Positions 1 through 8,358 of a stretch of 36,937 bases of DNA are shown in pieces (within the stretch, counting starts at the first letter, position 1; every line of letters begins with the position of its first letter). A program made the position numbers and the translations under genes. The DNA is from Chloroflexota bacterium (lineage in GTDB: Bacteria; Chloroflexota; Dehalococcoidia; SHYB01). The stretch spans positions 1 to 36,937 of the forward strand of contig VGPF01000023.1 in NCBI GenBank assembly GCA_016875535.1, read 5' to 3'. The notes beneath the pieces are model-generated. The model was given only the letters and a program-made list of their open reading frames with translations, searched no databases and was not told the origin of the DNA.

Positions 1-1
1 C

Positions 2-1030
2 GATCCGCAGGTGGCCCCGGTGCCGCAGCTGCGCATCGCTGTGGAGGTCTTCGCCGCGCGCCACAACGCCCGTCGAAACGCCGGCCTCCCTCAGCTTCGA
101 GACGACCTCTTCCACCGTCTGCGGCTGCGTCCACTCGCCGATGATGCGGTCGAGCGCCTCTTCATGCCGCTTGCGCGCCAGCAAGGTGGCGAAGCGCTCG
201 TCCGCCGCCAGCGCGGGCATGCCCATCGCGCGGCAGAGGGACGACCACATCGCGTCGCTCATCACCGCGATGGCCACCCACCGGTCAAAGCCCCGGCAGG
301 GGTAGACGTTGTGCGGCGCGGCGCCGGGCGTCCGATTGCCCACGCGCTTCTGGCTGCGCCCGTTCACGAAGTAATCGAGGATGGCGGGCTCCAAGAAATG
401 CTCACTCGCCTCCAGCTGGGACATGTCTATGTACTGCCCGCGCCCGGTGGCGCTGCGATGGCGCAGGGCGGCTATGACGGCTGAGACGGCGAACCAGGGG
501 ACGATGAGGTCGGTGTAGGGCTGGTTCGGCGCGGCGGGGTTGCTGTTGGGCCAGCCGGTGAGGTTGTCTACCCCGGCGAGGCCGCCCAAGGTGCGCCCAA
601 AGCCGACGTGATGGGCGAAGGGGCCCGTCTGCCCCTGCATCGTGAGACTGATCATGATGATGTCCGGCTTCAGCTTCTTCATCTCGTCGTAGTGGAGGTT
701 GTGCTCGCGCAGGACCTTGGTGCTGAAGCTCTCCGAGACGATGTCCGCCGTCTCCACCAGCCGACGGATGAGGGCCTGGGCCTCCGGCTTGGAGATGTCC
801 AGGCGGATGCTCATCTTGGACGGGCTGTGGGTGGCGAAGTAGCCGCTCTTGTTGACGCCGGGCTTCCCCTCGATGAAGGGGTTGCCCAGCCGCCCGCCGT
901 CCAGCCGCGCGCGGCTTTCGATCTTGATGACCTCCGCGCCCATGATCGCGAGGTACTTGGCGGTCACCGGGCCGGCCACAGCCCAGCAATAGTCCACCAC
1001 GCGGATGCCGGAGAGCGGGAGGGACGCCAT
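2..1030 (-). CDS. CaiB/BaiF family (class III) CoA-transferase, C-terminus cut by window edge
   Basis: The frame is open from ATG 1030 through 343 codons to the window edge with no stop, so the 3' end is missing. The start (MASLPLSGIRVVDY), GAEVIKIES near residue 32 and TGRGQYIDMSQLE near residue 195 are class III CoA-transferase signatures. D174 in QPYTDLIVP sits where the family's acyl-carrying aspartate is expected, so this subunit looks catalytically competent. Known family role: moving CoA between carboxylic acids. The substrate cannot be read from sequence. The ATG shares one base with the TGA of the upstream paralogue (TGATG), which suggests translational coupling and probably a heteromer. 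A different-frame reading at 402-989 is a shadow of this gene. Confidence 0.9.
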   Translation of the reverse strand, partial: MASLPLSGIRVVDYCWAVAGPVTAKYLAIMGAEVIKIESRARLDGGRLGNPFIEGKPGVNKSGYFATHSPSKMSIRLDISKPEAQALIRRLVETADIVSESFSTKVLREHNLHYDEMKKLKPDIIMISLTMQGQTGPFAHHVGFGRTLGGLAGVDNLTGWPNSNPAAPNQPYTDLIVPWFAVSAVIAALRHRSATGRGQYIDMSQLEASEHFLEPAILDYFVNGRSQKRVGNRTPGAAPHNVYPCRGFDRWVAIAVMSDAMWSSLCRAMGMPALAADERFATLLARKRHEEALDRIIGEWTQPQTVEEVVSKLREAGVSTGVVARGEDLHSDAQLRHRGHLRI

Positions 1031-2253
1031 CAGATGACCCCCGCGCTCTTTAGGCTGATGATCTGCTGCTTGGAGAGTCCCAAGTCCTTCTCGTAGACCT
1101 CGGTGTTGTGCTCGCCCACCAGCGGCGGTCGGCGCCTCAGCGACCACATGTTGGACGTGGTCTGCACAAAGGGACCAGGGTAGGTGACCTTCACGCCAAG
1201 CTCCGGGTGCTCCACCTGCTGCCAGTAGTTCCGGGCGCGAAGCTGTTCATAGCTCGCCAGGTCGGACGGCTCATAGGTGGGGAAGAGCATGATGCGACGC
1301 TTGAGCGCCTGCTTGTAGATCTCGGCCTTGGTCTGCGTCTTGAAGAAGGCGCCGAAGACGTCCTCCCAGTGGTCCACTTCCTTCTGGGTCAGCTCCGCCG
1401 TGCTCTTCTCTTCCCACGGCTGGTCCCACAGGTCGCCCTGCATCCCCATCTCGGTCATCCACTCCAGCAGCGGGTAGTTTTTCTGCCCCCAGCCGGGCGC
1501 GACCCACCAGCACCAGTTGATATAGCCGTCCTTGCAGGGCCAGCTATACCGCCCGATGACCTTGCCACGCACCTGGGAGGTGCCGCGGCGCTCGTTGACG
1601 CGGAGGATGTCCCAGTGGGACTGCACGGAGATGAGGGCGTTGGCCACCGCCTCCTGCATGGAGACGTCTATGTGCTGGCCCACGCCGTAGCGGTCGCGGT
1701 GGTGGAGCGCCAGGGTGGTGACCATGGCGGCCTGCGCCCCGGCCTGGTTCCAGGACTGGGGGACGCGCGTGCGGCCGGGAGGGCCGTCCGCCTCGCCGGA
1801 CATATAGAGGAGGCCGCCGCGCGCCATCAGCACCAGGTCGGAGTCGTCGTACTGGGCGTCGGGGCCGGTCTGGCCGTAAGGCGTGATGGAGGTGACGATG
1901 ATGCGCGGGTTCACGGCGCGCAGGTCCTGGTAGTCAAGGCCCCAGGCCTTCATCTGCCCAGGCATGAAGGACTCGACGACTACATCGGCTCTGGCGGCCA
2001 ATCGCTTGAAGAGGGAGCCGCCATCGGCGGTGGCGAGGTTGAGCGTCACGCCCAGCTTGTTGGTGTTGTACGACCAGAAGTGAAGGCTTTTGTTGGGATG
2101 AGGCTCGTCATGATAGAAGGGGCCGATGCGGCGCGAGCGGTCTCCGCCGGGCGGCTCTACCTTGAGGACGTCTGCGCCCAGATCGCCCAGGATGCGCGAG
2201 CAGAGAGGACCTTTCTCGTCCGTCAGGTCAAGGATGCGATAGCCGGTGAGCAA
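1030..2253 (-). CDS. CaiB/BaiF family CoA-transferase, likely non-catalytic partner subunit
   Basis: A 407-aa protein of normal family length with the N-terminal fold signature (GYRILDLTDEKGPLCSRILG, then GADVLKVEPPGGDRSR) and GQHIDVSMQEAV near residue 210. At the position where the family carries its catalytic Asp (normally D-x-x-x-G before the conserved helix) it reads W168-N169-Q-A-G, so the aspartate appears absent. The next gene, a paralogue with the Asp, starts inside this gene's stop codon. Two-subunit class III CoA-transferases such as the benzylsuccinate enzyme BbsEF are established; assigning this pair to that pattern is inference. It is the fourth gene of the minus-strand operon descending from 4922. 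Confidence 0.9.
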   Translation of the reverse strand: MLTGYRILDLTDEKGPLCSRILGDLGADVLKVEPPGGDRSRRIGPFYHDEPHPNKSLHFWSYNTNKLGVTLNLATADGGSLFKRLAARADVVVESFMPGQMKAWGLDYQDLRAVNPRIIVTSITPYGQTGPDAQYDDSDLVLMARGGLLYMSGEADGPPGRTRVPQSWNQAGAQAAMVTTLALHHRDRYGVGQHIDVSMQEAVANALISVQSHWDILRVNERRGTSQVRGKVIGRYSWPCKDGYINWCWWVAPGWGQKNYPLLEWMTEMGMQGDLWDQPWEEKSTAELTQKEVDHWEDVFGAFFKTQTKAEIYKQALKRRIMLFPTYEPSDLASYEQLRARNYWQQVEHPELGVKVTYPGPFVQTTSNMWSLRRRPPLVGEHNTEVYEKDLGLSKQQIISLKSAGVI

Positions 2254-2342
2254 GCGCGCGCCTCAGGAAGTCTGGAGATGGAAGGATAGTAGCGATTGCA
2301 ATGGAGAGGGGCAAGGGATGTGTGTACGAAGAGAGCCGCCGT

Positions 2343-2849
2343 TTACTCCCACTTCTTGTTGCCGTAGGTCTCCTTGGAGACCAGCTCGCTCAGCGGCAGT
2401 CGCTTCTTCCCCGCCTCGGCATCTGTCCGGTAGCCGAAGTCCATGACGGTGACCAGCTCCATCGCCGCCGGGATGCCCAAGGCTTGCTTCACCGCATCCT
2501 TATCAAAGCCGCCCACGAAGCACATCCCCAGGCCTAGCGACCAGGCCATCAGCTCCATCTGCTGGACGGCGCGGCCCGCGTCTATCTGATACATGCCCTT
2601 CGCCTCCGTCATCACCATAGCAATGGCGACGGGCGCTTTGGCGATGTGGCCTGCCGAGCCGGAGAGAGCGGCGATGCGCTCCAGCATGGCCCTCTCCTGG
2701 ATGACGATGAACCGCCACATCTGACGGTTCCGCTGGCTGGGCGCCCAGCGCGCCGCAGAGAGGATCTTTTCGATGACGGCCTTTGGGACCGGGTCAGGCT
2801 TGAAGTCGCGGACGGTGACGCGCTGCCGTATCGCCTGCTCAACGTCCAC
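2343..2849 (-). CDS. Nitroreductase-family FMN oxidoreductase
   Basis: A 168-aa protein of the compact nitroreductase fold. The N-terminus (AIRQRVTVRDFKPDPVP) carries the arginine-rich FMN-phosphate loop, followed by AARWAPSQRNRQMWRF, the usual S-x-x-N/Q-x-Q-x-W stretch, and SLGLGMCFVGGF near residue 107. Known members are cytoplasmic NAD(P)H-dependent flavoenzymes acting on nitroaromatics, quinones or enoates; the substrate here is unknown. The start is GTG at 2849, five nucleotides after the stop of the upstream gene, so the two are co-transcribed. The length is at the short end of the family but the domain appears complete. Confidence 0.88.
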   Translation of the reverse strand: MDVEQAIRQRVTVRDFKPDPVPKAVIEKILSAARWAPSQRNRQMWRFIVIQERAMLERIAALSGSAGHIAKAPVAIAMVMTEAKGMYQIDAGRAVQQMELMAWSLGLGMCFVGGFDKDAVKQALGIPAAMELVTVMDFGYRTDAEAGKKRLPLSELVSKETYGNKKWE

Positions 2850-2854
2850 GGCGG

Positions 2855-3649
2855 CTACTTCTTCCCCTTGGGCTTCTCATCGAACCAATCGAACTTTGAG
2901 TCCGGCGGGATGGTTTTGTAGAGACTGCCCAGGATGGGCTTGTAGGTATCGCTGTAGTCCATGATGCGACCCTGCTTCTTCCAGGTGGGGAGCTTGGCCT
3001 TCATATCGTCCAGCATCTCCATAGGATCGCCGTCCAGGTAATAGACGCGGATGGTGCGCCCGGGCGGGTTGGCGGGCCCGGTGCGGCCGCCCGGCGCATC
3101 ATGCTTGGCCCGGAACCAGTAGATGCCGGCCACGTGCTTCACCGTCAGCAGGTCCGGGATGTGAACCTGGTCGAACCACTGGTTCACCCGCTCGATCTTC
3201 AGCGGGTCTTGAGTCACAAGGTCGGTGGCGGCGACGAAGAGACCCGTGTTGGGACGATAGGGAACGGAGCCGGGAGAGACCAGGACGCGCGGCGAGGCGT
3301 AGGCCTTGATGAGCATGTACGTCCCGCCCATATAGGAGGTGCGGTACTGGTTGAAACGCCCCACCGCCTCAAGCTGGGGACCAAGGTCCAGGAAGTCCTT
3401 CAAGGTGCGGTCGGCCGGCTCCTGCATCAGGTAGAGCGTCATGTACTGGTGCCCTGCGATGCTCGGCATGGCGGTGCGGATCTTTTGGTACTCGGGCGGG
3501 CAGACCCACCGCTGGCCGTAGGCAACGCCCTCCAGGGCCATATTGTCCGGGATATGGTCGTACATATGCCAGAAGTTGTACGACTGGTGCTCCCCAGCTT
3601 TGGTCACCGCGCCGAAGGAGAAGAAGCCGAGCTTTACCTTGGTGAACAT
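2855..3649 (-). CDS. Two-domain EthD-like (dimeric alpha-beta barrel) protein, function unknown
   Basis: A 264-aa protein without a recognisable enzyme motif. It has two similar halves, each with a W/F-x-x-x-H-I-P-D type motif: NFWHMYDHIPDNMAL near residue 26 and NQWFDQVHIPDLL near residue 156. That arrangement is typical of tandem ferredoxin-like (EthD/DUF4286-like) domains. Proteins of this kind accompany degradation genes and may act as small-molecule-binding or ring-cleavage accessory factors (inference). The C-terminus is lysine-rich (EKPKGKK). It sits between the amidohydrolase (40-nt gap) and the nitroreductase (5-nt gap). A paralogue with the same architecture is the last gene of the 17-19.7 kb operon. 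Confidence 0.75.
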   Translation of the reverse strand: MFTKVKLGFFSFGAVTKAGEHQSYNFWHMYDHIPDNMALEGVAYGQRWVCPPEYQKIRTAMPSIAGHQYMTLYLMQEPADRTLKDFLDLGPQLEAVGRFNQYRTSYMGGTYMLIKAYASPRVLVSPGSVPYRPNTGLFVAATDLVTQDPLKIERVNQWFDQVHIPDLLTVKHVAGIYWFRAKHDAPGGRTGPANPPGRTIRVYYLDGDPMEMLDDMKAKLPTWKKQGRIMDYSDTYKPILGSLYKTIPPDSKFDWFDEKPKGKK

Positions 3650-3689
3650 AGCCTATCTCTCGCTCCTGTTTGTGGGATCTTGCCGATGC

Positions 3690-4922
3690 CTAGTTCTTGC
3701 CGTACTTCGGCAGGCCGTAGAGCTCCGCGGCATTCTCGCCGAAGATGCGCGCCTTCTGCTTGGGCGTTAGGCCGGCGCAGTTCTCCGCAAGCTCCTCCGT
3801 GACGCCAGGGTACTTGGCGTCCGGGTGCGGGTAATCGCTCGCCCAGATGATGCGGTCGGCGCCCACCAGCGGGTTGTTGGCGGTAAAGGGCAGAGTGCTC
3901 TCATCGGCGTCAAAGCTGATCCAGCACTGCCGCTTGAAATAGTCGGAGGGCTTCATCTTCAGGTTCTTCACGTCCCAGCTGAAGGTGGCGGCGTGATGGT
4001 CCAAGCGCTCGAGCCAGGGTACGATCCAGCCGCCGTTGGCCTCAAGAAAGAGGAGCTTGAGCTTGGGGAAGCGCTCGCAGACGCCGCCCGCCAGGAGATA
4101 CGTGAGGGAGAGCATCATATCGAAGGGGTTGGCGATGGCCTGGGTGAAGAGGACGTTGCCCAGGTTCACCTGGTTGCGCCAGGCCTTGTTGCCCCGTTGG
4201 TTGCCTTGCAGCGCCGTGGTGGTATCGCGGTGCTGCAGGTGCAGGGCGCGGCAGGCGCCGGGCATGTCCGGGTTCAGGAAGGGGTGGAGGCCCACGGGCA
4301 GGCCCGTCTCCTCGCAGGCCTTCCACAGGGGGTCATAGAACGGGTCATCAAAGAACTGGCCCTCCTTGAGCGGATTGGGCCGCAGGAAGACGCCTACATG
4401 GCCCGTCTCCTTGGCGCGGTAGATCTCTTTGACGGCGCGCTTGAGGTCCTGCTGGGGGATGGCCGCCACGCCGAAGAGGCGCTTGCGGTCGGCGCTGCAA
4501 TACTCCTGCAGCCAATCGTTGTAGACCTGGCACTGGACCAGGGCAAAGTCCGGGTCCTTGATGGAGACCAAGCCCAGCATCATGGTGGGATAGAGGACGG
4601 ACTGGTCAATGTGGTCCGTGGTCATATCGGCCAGGCGGGGCTTGGAGTTGTACCCGGCCGGGCGTGTCTCCGTGTACTTCAACTTTCCTTCAAAGGCGGC
4701 CTTGCGCTTCTCCGGCGTCATCCCCGCGACGCCCGCGCTGGCCATGAACCTGGCCGGGCGCTCCTGCCCATCAAAGCGCAGCCACTCGCTACCATCGGCT
4801 CGTGTTTCGATGTGCCAGATGCGGTCCTTGTACTGCTTGGGGGCAAGCTCCACATAGCGAGTGGGGTGCTCCAGAACATGCCCGTCCGCATCCACGAACC
4901 GGAAGCCGTTTGCCTTTGCCAT
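3690..4922 (-). CDS. Amidohydrolase-2 family metal-dependent hydrolase/decarboxylase
   Basis: A 410-aa TIM-barrel protein of the ACMSD-like amidohydrolase-2 family (PF04909). Visible metal-site elements are D11-A-D13-G-H15 at the N-terminus, GLHPFLNP mid-protein and ASDYPHPDAKYPG near the C-terminus, whose aspartate is the usual catalytic residue. Known members decarboxylate or hydrolyse aromatic and carboxylic substrates; the substrate here cannot be read from sequence. The start is ATG 4922 with a strong AGGAGG five bases upstream. It is the first gene of the minus-strand operon that continues into the EthD-like, nitroreductase and CoA-transferase genes. A second family member lies at 35759-36898. 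Confidence 0.88.
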   Translation of the reverse strand: MAKANGFRFVDADGHVLEHPTRYVELAPKQYKDRIWHIETRADGSEWLRFDGQERPARFMASAGVAGMTPEKRKAAFEGKLKYTETRPAGYNSKPRLADMTTDHIDQSVLYPTMMLGLVSIKDPDFALVQCQVYNDWLQEYCSADRKRLFGVAAIPQQDLKRAVKEIYRAKETGHVGVFLRPNPLKEGQFFDDPFYDPLWKACEETGLPVGLHPFLNPDMPGACRALHLQHRDTTTALQGNQRGNKAWRNQVNLGNVLFTQAIANPFDMMLSLTYLLAGGVCERFPKLKLLFLEANGGWIVPWLERLDHHAATFSWDVKNLKMKPSDYFKRQCWISFDADESTLPFTANNPLVGADRIIWASDYPHPDAKYPGVTEELAENCAGLTPKQKARIFGENAAELYGLPKYGKN

Positions 4923-5049
4923 GAGACCCTCCTGGTTCCTCTGTTGAACTGTCGCCGCATGCTACACAGCGCTACCCAGGCCGTCAAGGGGAAAATTGAC
5001 ACGCCCTCCAGGGGTTCGTATCCTCTCGCTGCCGGGTGGAACAACCGAC

Positions 5050-6249
5050 GTGATCTTCACTTCACTCAAAGACATCCGAGTCTTAGACCTGACGAATGCC
5101 ATCGCCGGGCCGCACTGCACCAAACTGCTGGCTGATTACGGCGCGGACGTCATCAAGGTGGAGCGTCCTCGCACCGGCGACCCATCACGCGGCGCGGGCC
5201 CCTTCCCCCGGGATGTGTCGCACCTGGAGAAGAGCGCCCTGTTCCTGGGCCTCAACACCAACAAGCGTGGCGTCACGCTGAACCTGAAGCATCCCGAAGG
5301 CGCAAGCATCCTGAAACAGCTTGCGGCCAAGGCGGACATCCTTGTGGAGAATTTCCGCCCGGGGACGATGGCGAGGCTGGGCTTTAGCTATGAAGTCCTG
5401 AGCGCGAGCAATCAAAACCTGGTCATGGTCTCGATCTCGGACTTTGGTCAGTGGGGGCCATACAGCAACTACAAAGGGTCGGAGATCGTTGACTATGCCA
5501 TCGGCGGGGCGATGTATGCGGCCGGAGCAGCGGATAGGGAGCCGCTGAAGCTAGGGGGCAACGTGGTGCAGATGCTGGCGGGCACCCACGGCGCAGCAGC
5601 GGCGATGGTGGCGCTGACCGGGCGAGCGGTCCGTGACAGAGGCGATCACATTGATATCGCCATCATGGAGACCCAGGCCGGCAGCCCCGACCGGCGGACG
5701 CCCATGCTCCTTGGGCATCAGTACACGGGCCTTATCAACAAACGCGGTCAGGGAGTCCCCCCATCGGTACGCCCGGCGAAGGACGGCTACCTCAATATCC
5801 AGTTCGGCATCTTTATGATTGAGCGCATCGCCAAGATGCTGGGAAAGCCCGAGATCGCCACCGACCCGCGCTTCGCCGATCCGACGGAGGCCAGCAAGCC
5901 GGAGAACATCGCCCTGTTGGAGGAGATCTACCTGACCTGGCTGGGCAAGCGCACCATGGCCCAAGCCTGGGAGGCGGCCCAGAAGGCAGGGGTCCTTTCC
6001 GGCCCCATCTACACCATGGCGGATGTGCTGAAGGACAAACATCTGAAAGGTCGCGGGTTCTGGGAGCAGATCCACCATCCCATCGCAGGCAAACATACCT
6101 ATCCCGGCCGACCCTTCTTTTCACACGGCGAACGCAAGACGCCTAGACGCCCGGCCCCCCGTCTGGGCCAGCACAATGCCGAAGTGCTCAAGGACCTGGG
6201 CTATGAGAAGGGCGACCTTGCCCGGTTACAAAGGGAAGGCGTGATCTAA
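5050..6249 (+). CDS. CaiB/BaiF family CoA-transferase, stand-alone, catalytic Asp apparently replaced
   Basis: The family signatures are clear: LKDIRVLDLTNAIAGPHC, YGADVIKVERPRTGDPSRG, GDHIDIAIMETQ and a C-terminal RLGQHNAEVLKDLG. GTG 5050 is chosen because homologues begin only a few residues before the LKDIRVLDL motif. An in-frame TTG at 4996 with AAGGGG just upstream would add 18 residues and cannot be excluded. At the catalytic aspartate position the protein reads Q-M-L-A-G (in GGNVVQMLAG), so the Asp seems to be Gln. It is divergent from the amidohydrolase operon and has no adjacent partner subunit. It may be non-catalytic, pair with a subunit encoded elsewhere, or use another residue. 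Confidence 0.85.
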   Translation: MIFTSLKDIRVLDLTNAIAGPHCTKLLADYGADVIKVERPRTGDPSRGAGPFPRDVSHLEKSALFLGLNTNKRGVTLNLKHPEGASILKQLAAKADILVENFRPGTMARLGFSYEVLSASNQNLVMVSISDFGQWGPYSNYKGSEIVDYAIGGAMYAAGAADREPLKLGGNVVQMLAGTHGAAAAMVALTGRAVRDRGDHIDIAIMETQAGSPDRRTPMLLGHQYTGLINKRGQGVPPSVRPAKDGYLNIQFGIFMIERIAKMLGKPEIATDPRFADPTEASKPENIALLEEIYLTWLGKRTMAQAWEAAQKAGVLSGPIYTMADVLKDKHLKGRGFWEQIHHPIAGKHTYPGRPFFSHGERKTPRRPAPRLGQHNAEVLKDLGYEKGDLARLQREGVI

Positions 6250-6305
6250 CCCGGGCATCGCCGCTTCCCTTGACTCCCCGCCCGTGGGCATCTAGCCTTG
6301 AACGG

Positions 6306-6860
6306 ATGCGCATAGGCCTCCTGACCGATACCCATCTCCCAGGCACCATCCGCGAACTCTGGCCGGAGGTCCACAAGGCCTTCACCGGCTGCGACCTGAT
6401 CCTCCACGGCGGCGACATCGTCAGCCAGGGCGTCCTCGATTGGCTGGAGCAGATCGCGCCGGTACTCGCCGCCAAGGGCAATAACGATTGGGATTGGGGC
6501 GACTCCCGCGTGAAGGATACCCACTTCCTTGACGTGGAGGGCTGGCGGCTGGGCATGGTCCACGATATGGAGCCGGAGGACCGGCCCATCGAGTACCTGC
6601 GCAAGCAGTACCTGAAGGGCGAGCGCGTGGACGTGATGGTCACGGGCCACACCCACTTTGAGCGGCTCACCTACCGCGATGGAGTGGTGCAAATCAACTC
6701 GGGCAGCCCCATCCACCCGCACCTGTGGAGCACTCGCCTGGGCACCGTGGGCGTCCTGGACATCACGCGAAGCCGCATCCAGGCGCAGGTGGTGAAGCTT
6801 GGCGAGACGCCGGGGATGCGGAATCCAGGCCTGGACCTGTCCGTCACCGTCCGCCGCTAG
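6306..6860 (+). CDS. YfcE/MJ0936-type calcineurin-like metallophosphoesterase
   Basis: A 184-aa protein with the full metallophosphoesterase signature: D8-x-H10 (LLTDTHLP), G-G-D37, G-N59-N-D61, H86 (VHD) and the C-terminal G-H115-T-H117 dimetal ligand pair. Family members are small cytoplasmic phosphodiesterases; the natural substrate is unknown. ATG 6306 (MRIGLLTDTH) is preferred over an in-frame TTG at 6270 because the fold starts with this strand. Its stop codon overlaps the stop of the convergent pyruvate kinase gene in a CTAG tetranucleotide (6857-6860), so the two transcripts must run into one another. Confidence 0.9.
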   Translation: MRIGLLTDTHLPGTIRELWPEVHKAFTGCDLILHGGDIVSQGVLDWLEQIAPVLAAKGNNDWDWGDSRVKDTHFLDVEGWRLGMVHDMEPEDRPIEYLRKQYLKGERVDVMVTGHTHFERLTYRDGVVQINSGSPIHPHLWSTRLGTVGVLDITRSRIQAQVVKLGETPGMRNPGLDLSVTVRR

Positions 6861-8305
6861 CCTTTCTTCCCGCGCTTCAACTTGTGGACTTTGAGGAAGT
6901 TCGTGCGCCCCCGCGCGGCTAACGGAGTGGAGCCGATGATGACGATGGTTTCCCCGGGCCTTACCAGCTTGGCCTGCACGAGCGAGTCCTCCACATAGTC
7001 AATCATCTCATTGGTGCGGGCGGAGAACGGCGTCTGCACCGGCGTGATGCCCCACGATAGGGCAAGGCGACGGTAGACCTCCTCCTCCATGGTAAAGGCG
7101 AAGGCCGGGAGATTGGGACGATACTTGCCCAGGAACTGGGCCGTCCTGCCGAAGGTGGTGAAGATGACGATGGCCTGGGCGCGCACCTCCTGGGCCAGGT
7201 TGTGGGCGGCGTGGATGACGGCGCGGGCCGGGTCCTCCGCGCCGAAGGAGGGCGGCAGGATGTGCGGGGGCACCTTATCGGCCTCCGCGGCGATGCGATC
7301 CATATAGCGCACAGCTTCGATGGGGTACTGGCCGATGGAGGTCTCCGCGCTCAACATCACGGCATCCGTGCCGTCAAAGATGGCGTTGGCCACGTCCGAA
7401 GCTTCGGCGCGGGTGGGCTCAGGATTGTGGACCATGGTCTCCAGCATCTGCGTGGCCGTGATGACGGGTTTGAGCAGCGCCGTGGCCCTCGCGATGATGC
7501 TCTTCTGTAGCAGGGGGACGCGCTCCGGCCCCATCTCCACGCCCAGATCGCCCCGGGCGACCATGACGCCATCAAAGGCTCGCAGGATATCGTCTATGGC
7601 GTCCAGCGCCTCGGCCCGTTCGATCTTGGCGATGACCGGGATGCGCCGCTTGCGCTTAGCCATCTCAGCACGTACGAGTTGGGCATCCTTCGGCCCGCGC
7701 ACGAAGCTCAGAGCCACAAGGTCAACGCCCCGCTCCAACCCAAAGGCCAGATCCGCCTTGTCCTTCTCCGTCAGTGATGGGGCTCTGATGGCAACGCCCG
7801 GCAGGTTCATCCCCTTATGCCCGCTCAACTGGCCGCCGGTGACGACTTCGCACTCCACGTCCGTCCTTGTCTTGCGAAGGACCTTCAGCCGGACATGGCC
7901 GTCATCGAGCAAGATGGCATCGCCGGGGCGGACATCGCGCGGGAGAGCGGGGTAGCTGACGGAGACCCGGTGGCTGTTGCCCGTGACGGGGCGGGTGGTC
8001 AGCGTGAAGCGATTTCCCTGGTGCAGCGTGACGGCGCGCTCTTCAAAGAGGCCGATGCGCAAGCGCGGCCCCTGCAAGTCCTGAAGCAGGGCAAGGGGAC
8101 GCCCCATCTCCTTGGCGATGCGCCGGGCATCCGCGATGGCCTTGCCGTGCTCCTCATAGGTGCCGTGGGAAAAGTTCAGCCGGATGACGTCAACGCCCGC
8201 CTCAAGGAGCCCGCGCAGCATCTTGGGACTGCGCGTGGCGGGACCGATGGTGGCGACGATTTTGGTGCGACGCCGTCCAGGCAACGATGGATACGTAAGA
8301 GCCAT
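6857..8305 (-). CDS. pyk: Pyruvate kinase
   Basis: A 482-aa glycolytic enzyme converting phosphoenolpyruvate and ADP to pyruvate and ATP. Diagnostic segments are RRTKIVATIGPATRSP at the N-terminus, VIRLNFSHG, VMVARGDLGVEMG, and the active-site stretch from KPVITATQMLETM to DAVMLSAETSIG. ATG 8305 (MALTYPSLPG) places the protein start where the family starts. An upstream in-frame TTG at 8356 would add 17 atypical residues. No good Shine-Dalgarno precedes ATG 8305. It lies 53 nt after the JAMM gene on the same strand and is probably co-transcribed with it. Confidence 0.95.
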   Translation of the reverse strand: MALTYPSLPGRRRTKIVATIGPATRSPKMLRGLLEAGVDVIRLNFSHGTYEEHGKAIADARRIAKEMGRPLALLQDLQGPRLRIGLFEERAVTLHQGNRFTLTTRPVTGNSHRVSVSYPALPRDVRPGDAILLDDGHVRLKVLRKTRTDVECEVVTGGQLSGHKGMNLPGVAIRAPSLTEKDKADLAFGLERGVDLVALSFVRGPKDAQLVRAEMAKRKRRIPVIAKIERAEALDAIDDILRAFDGVMVARGDLGVEMGPERVPLLQKSIIARATALLKPVITATQMLETMVHNPEPTRAEASDVANAIFDGTDAVMLSAETSIGQYPIEAVRYMDRIAAEADKVPPHILPPSFGAEDPARAVIHAAHNLAQEVRAQAIVIFTTFGRTAQFLGKYRPNLPAFAFTMEEEVYRRLALSWGITPVQTPFSARTNEMIDYVEDSLVQAKLVRPGETIVIIGSTPLAARGRTNFLKVHKLKRGKKG

Positions 8306-8358
8306 GAAAAAATTATGAGGCCCGAACCCGCAAAAGGGTAGGGGGAAGACCCGCAAGC

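Noticed and set aside
402-989. A 195-codon minus-strand frame at the left edge
   Set aside because: It is Arg/Gly/Pro/His-rich and out of frame with the CaiB/BaiF gene 2-1030, whose frame gives clean family motifs; a shadow of high GC.
4996-5049. TTG 4996 as the CaiB/BaiF start
   Set aside because: It has a purine run nearby, but the added residues (TRPPGVRILSLPGGTTD) do not resemble family N-termini; GTG 5050 fits better, though not proven.
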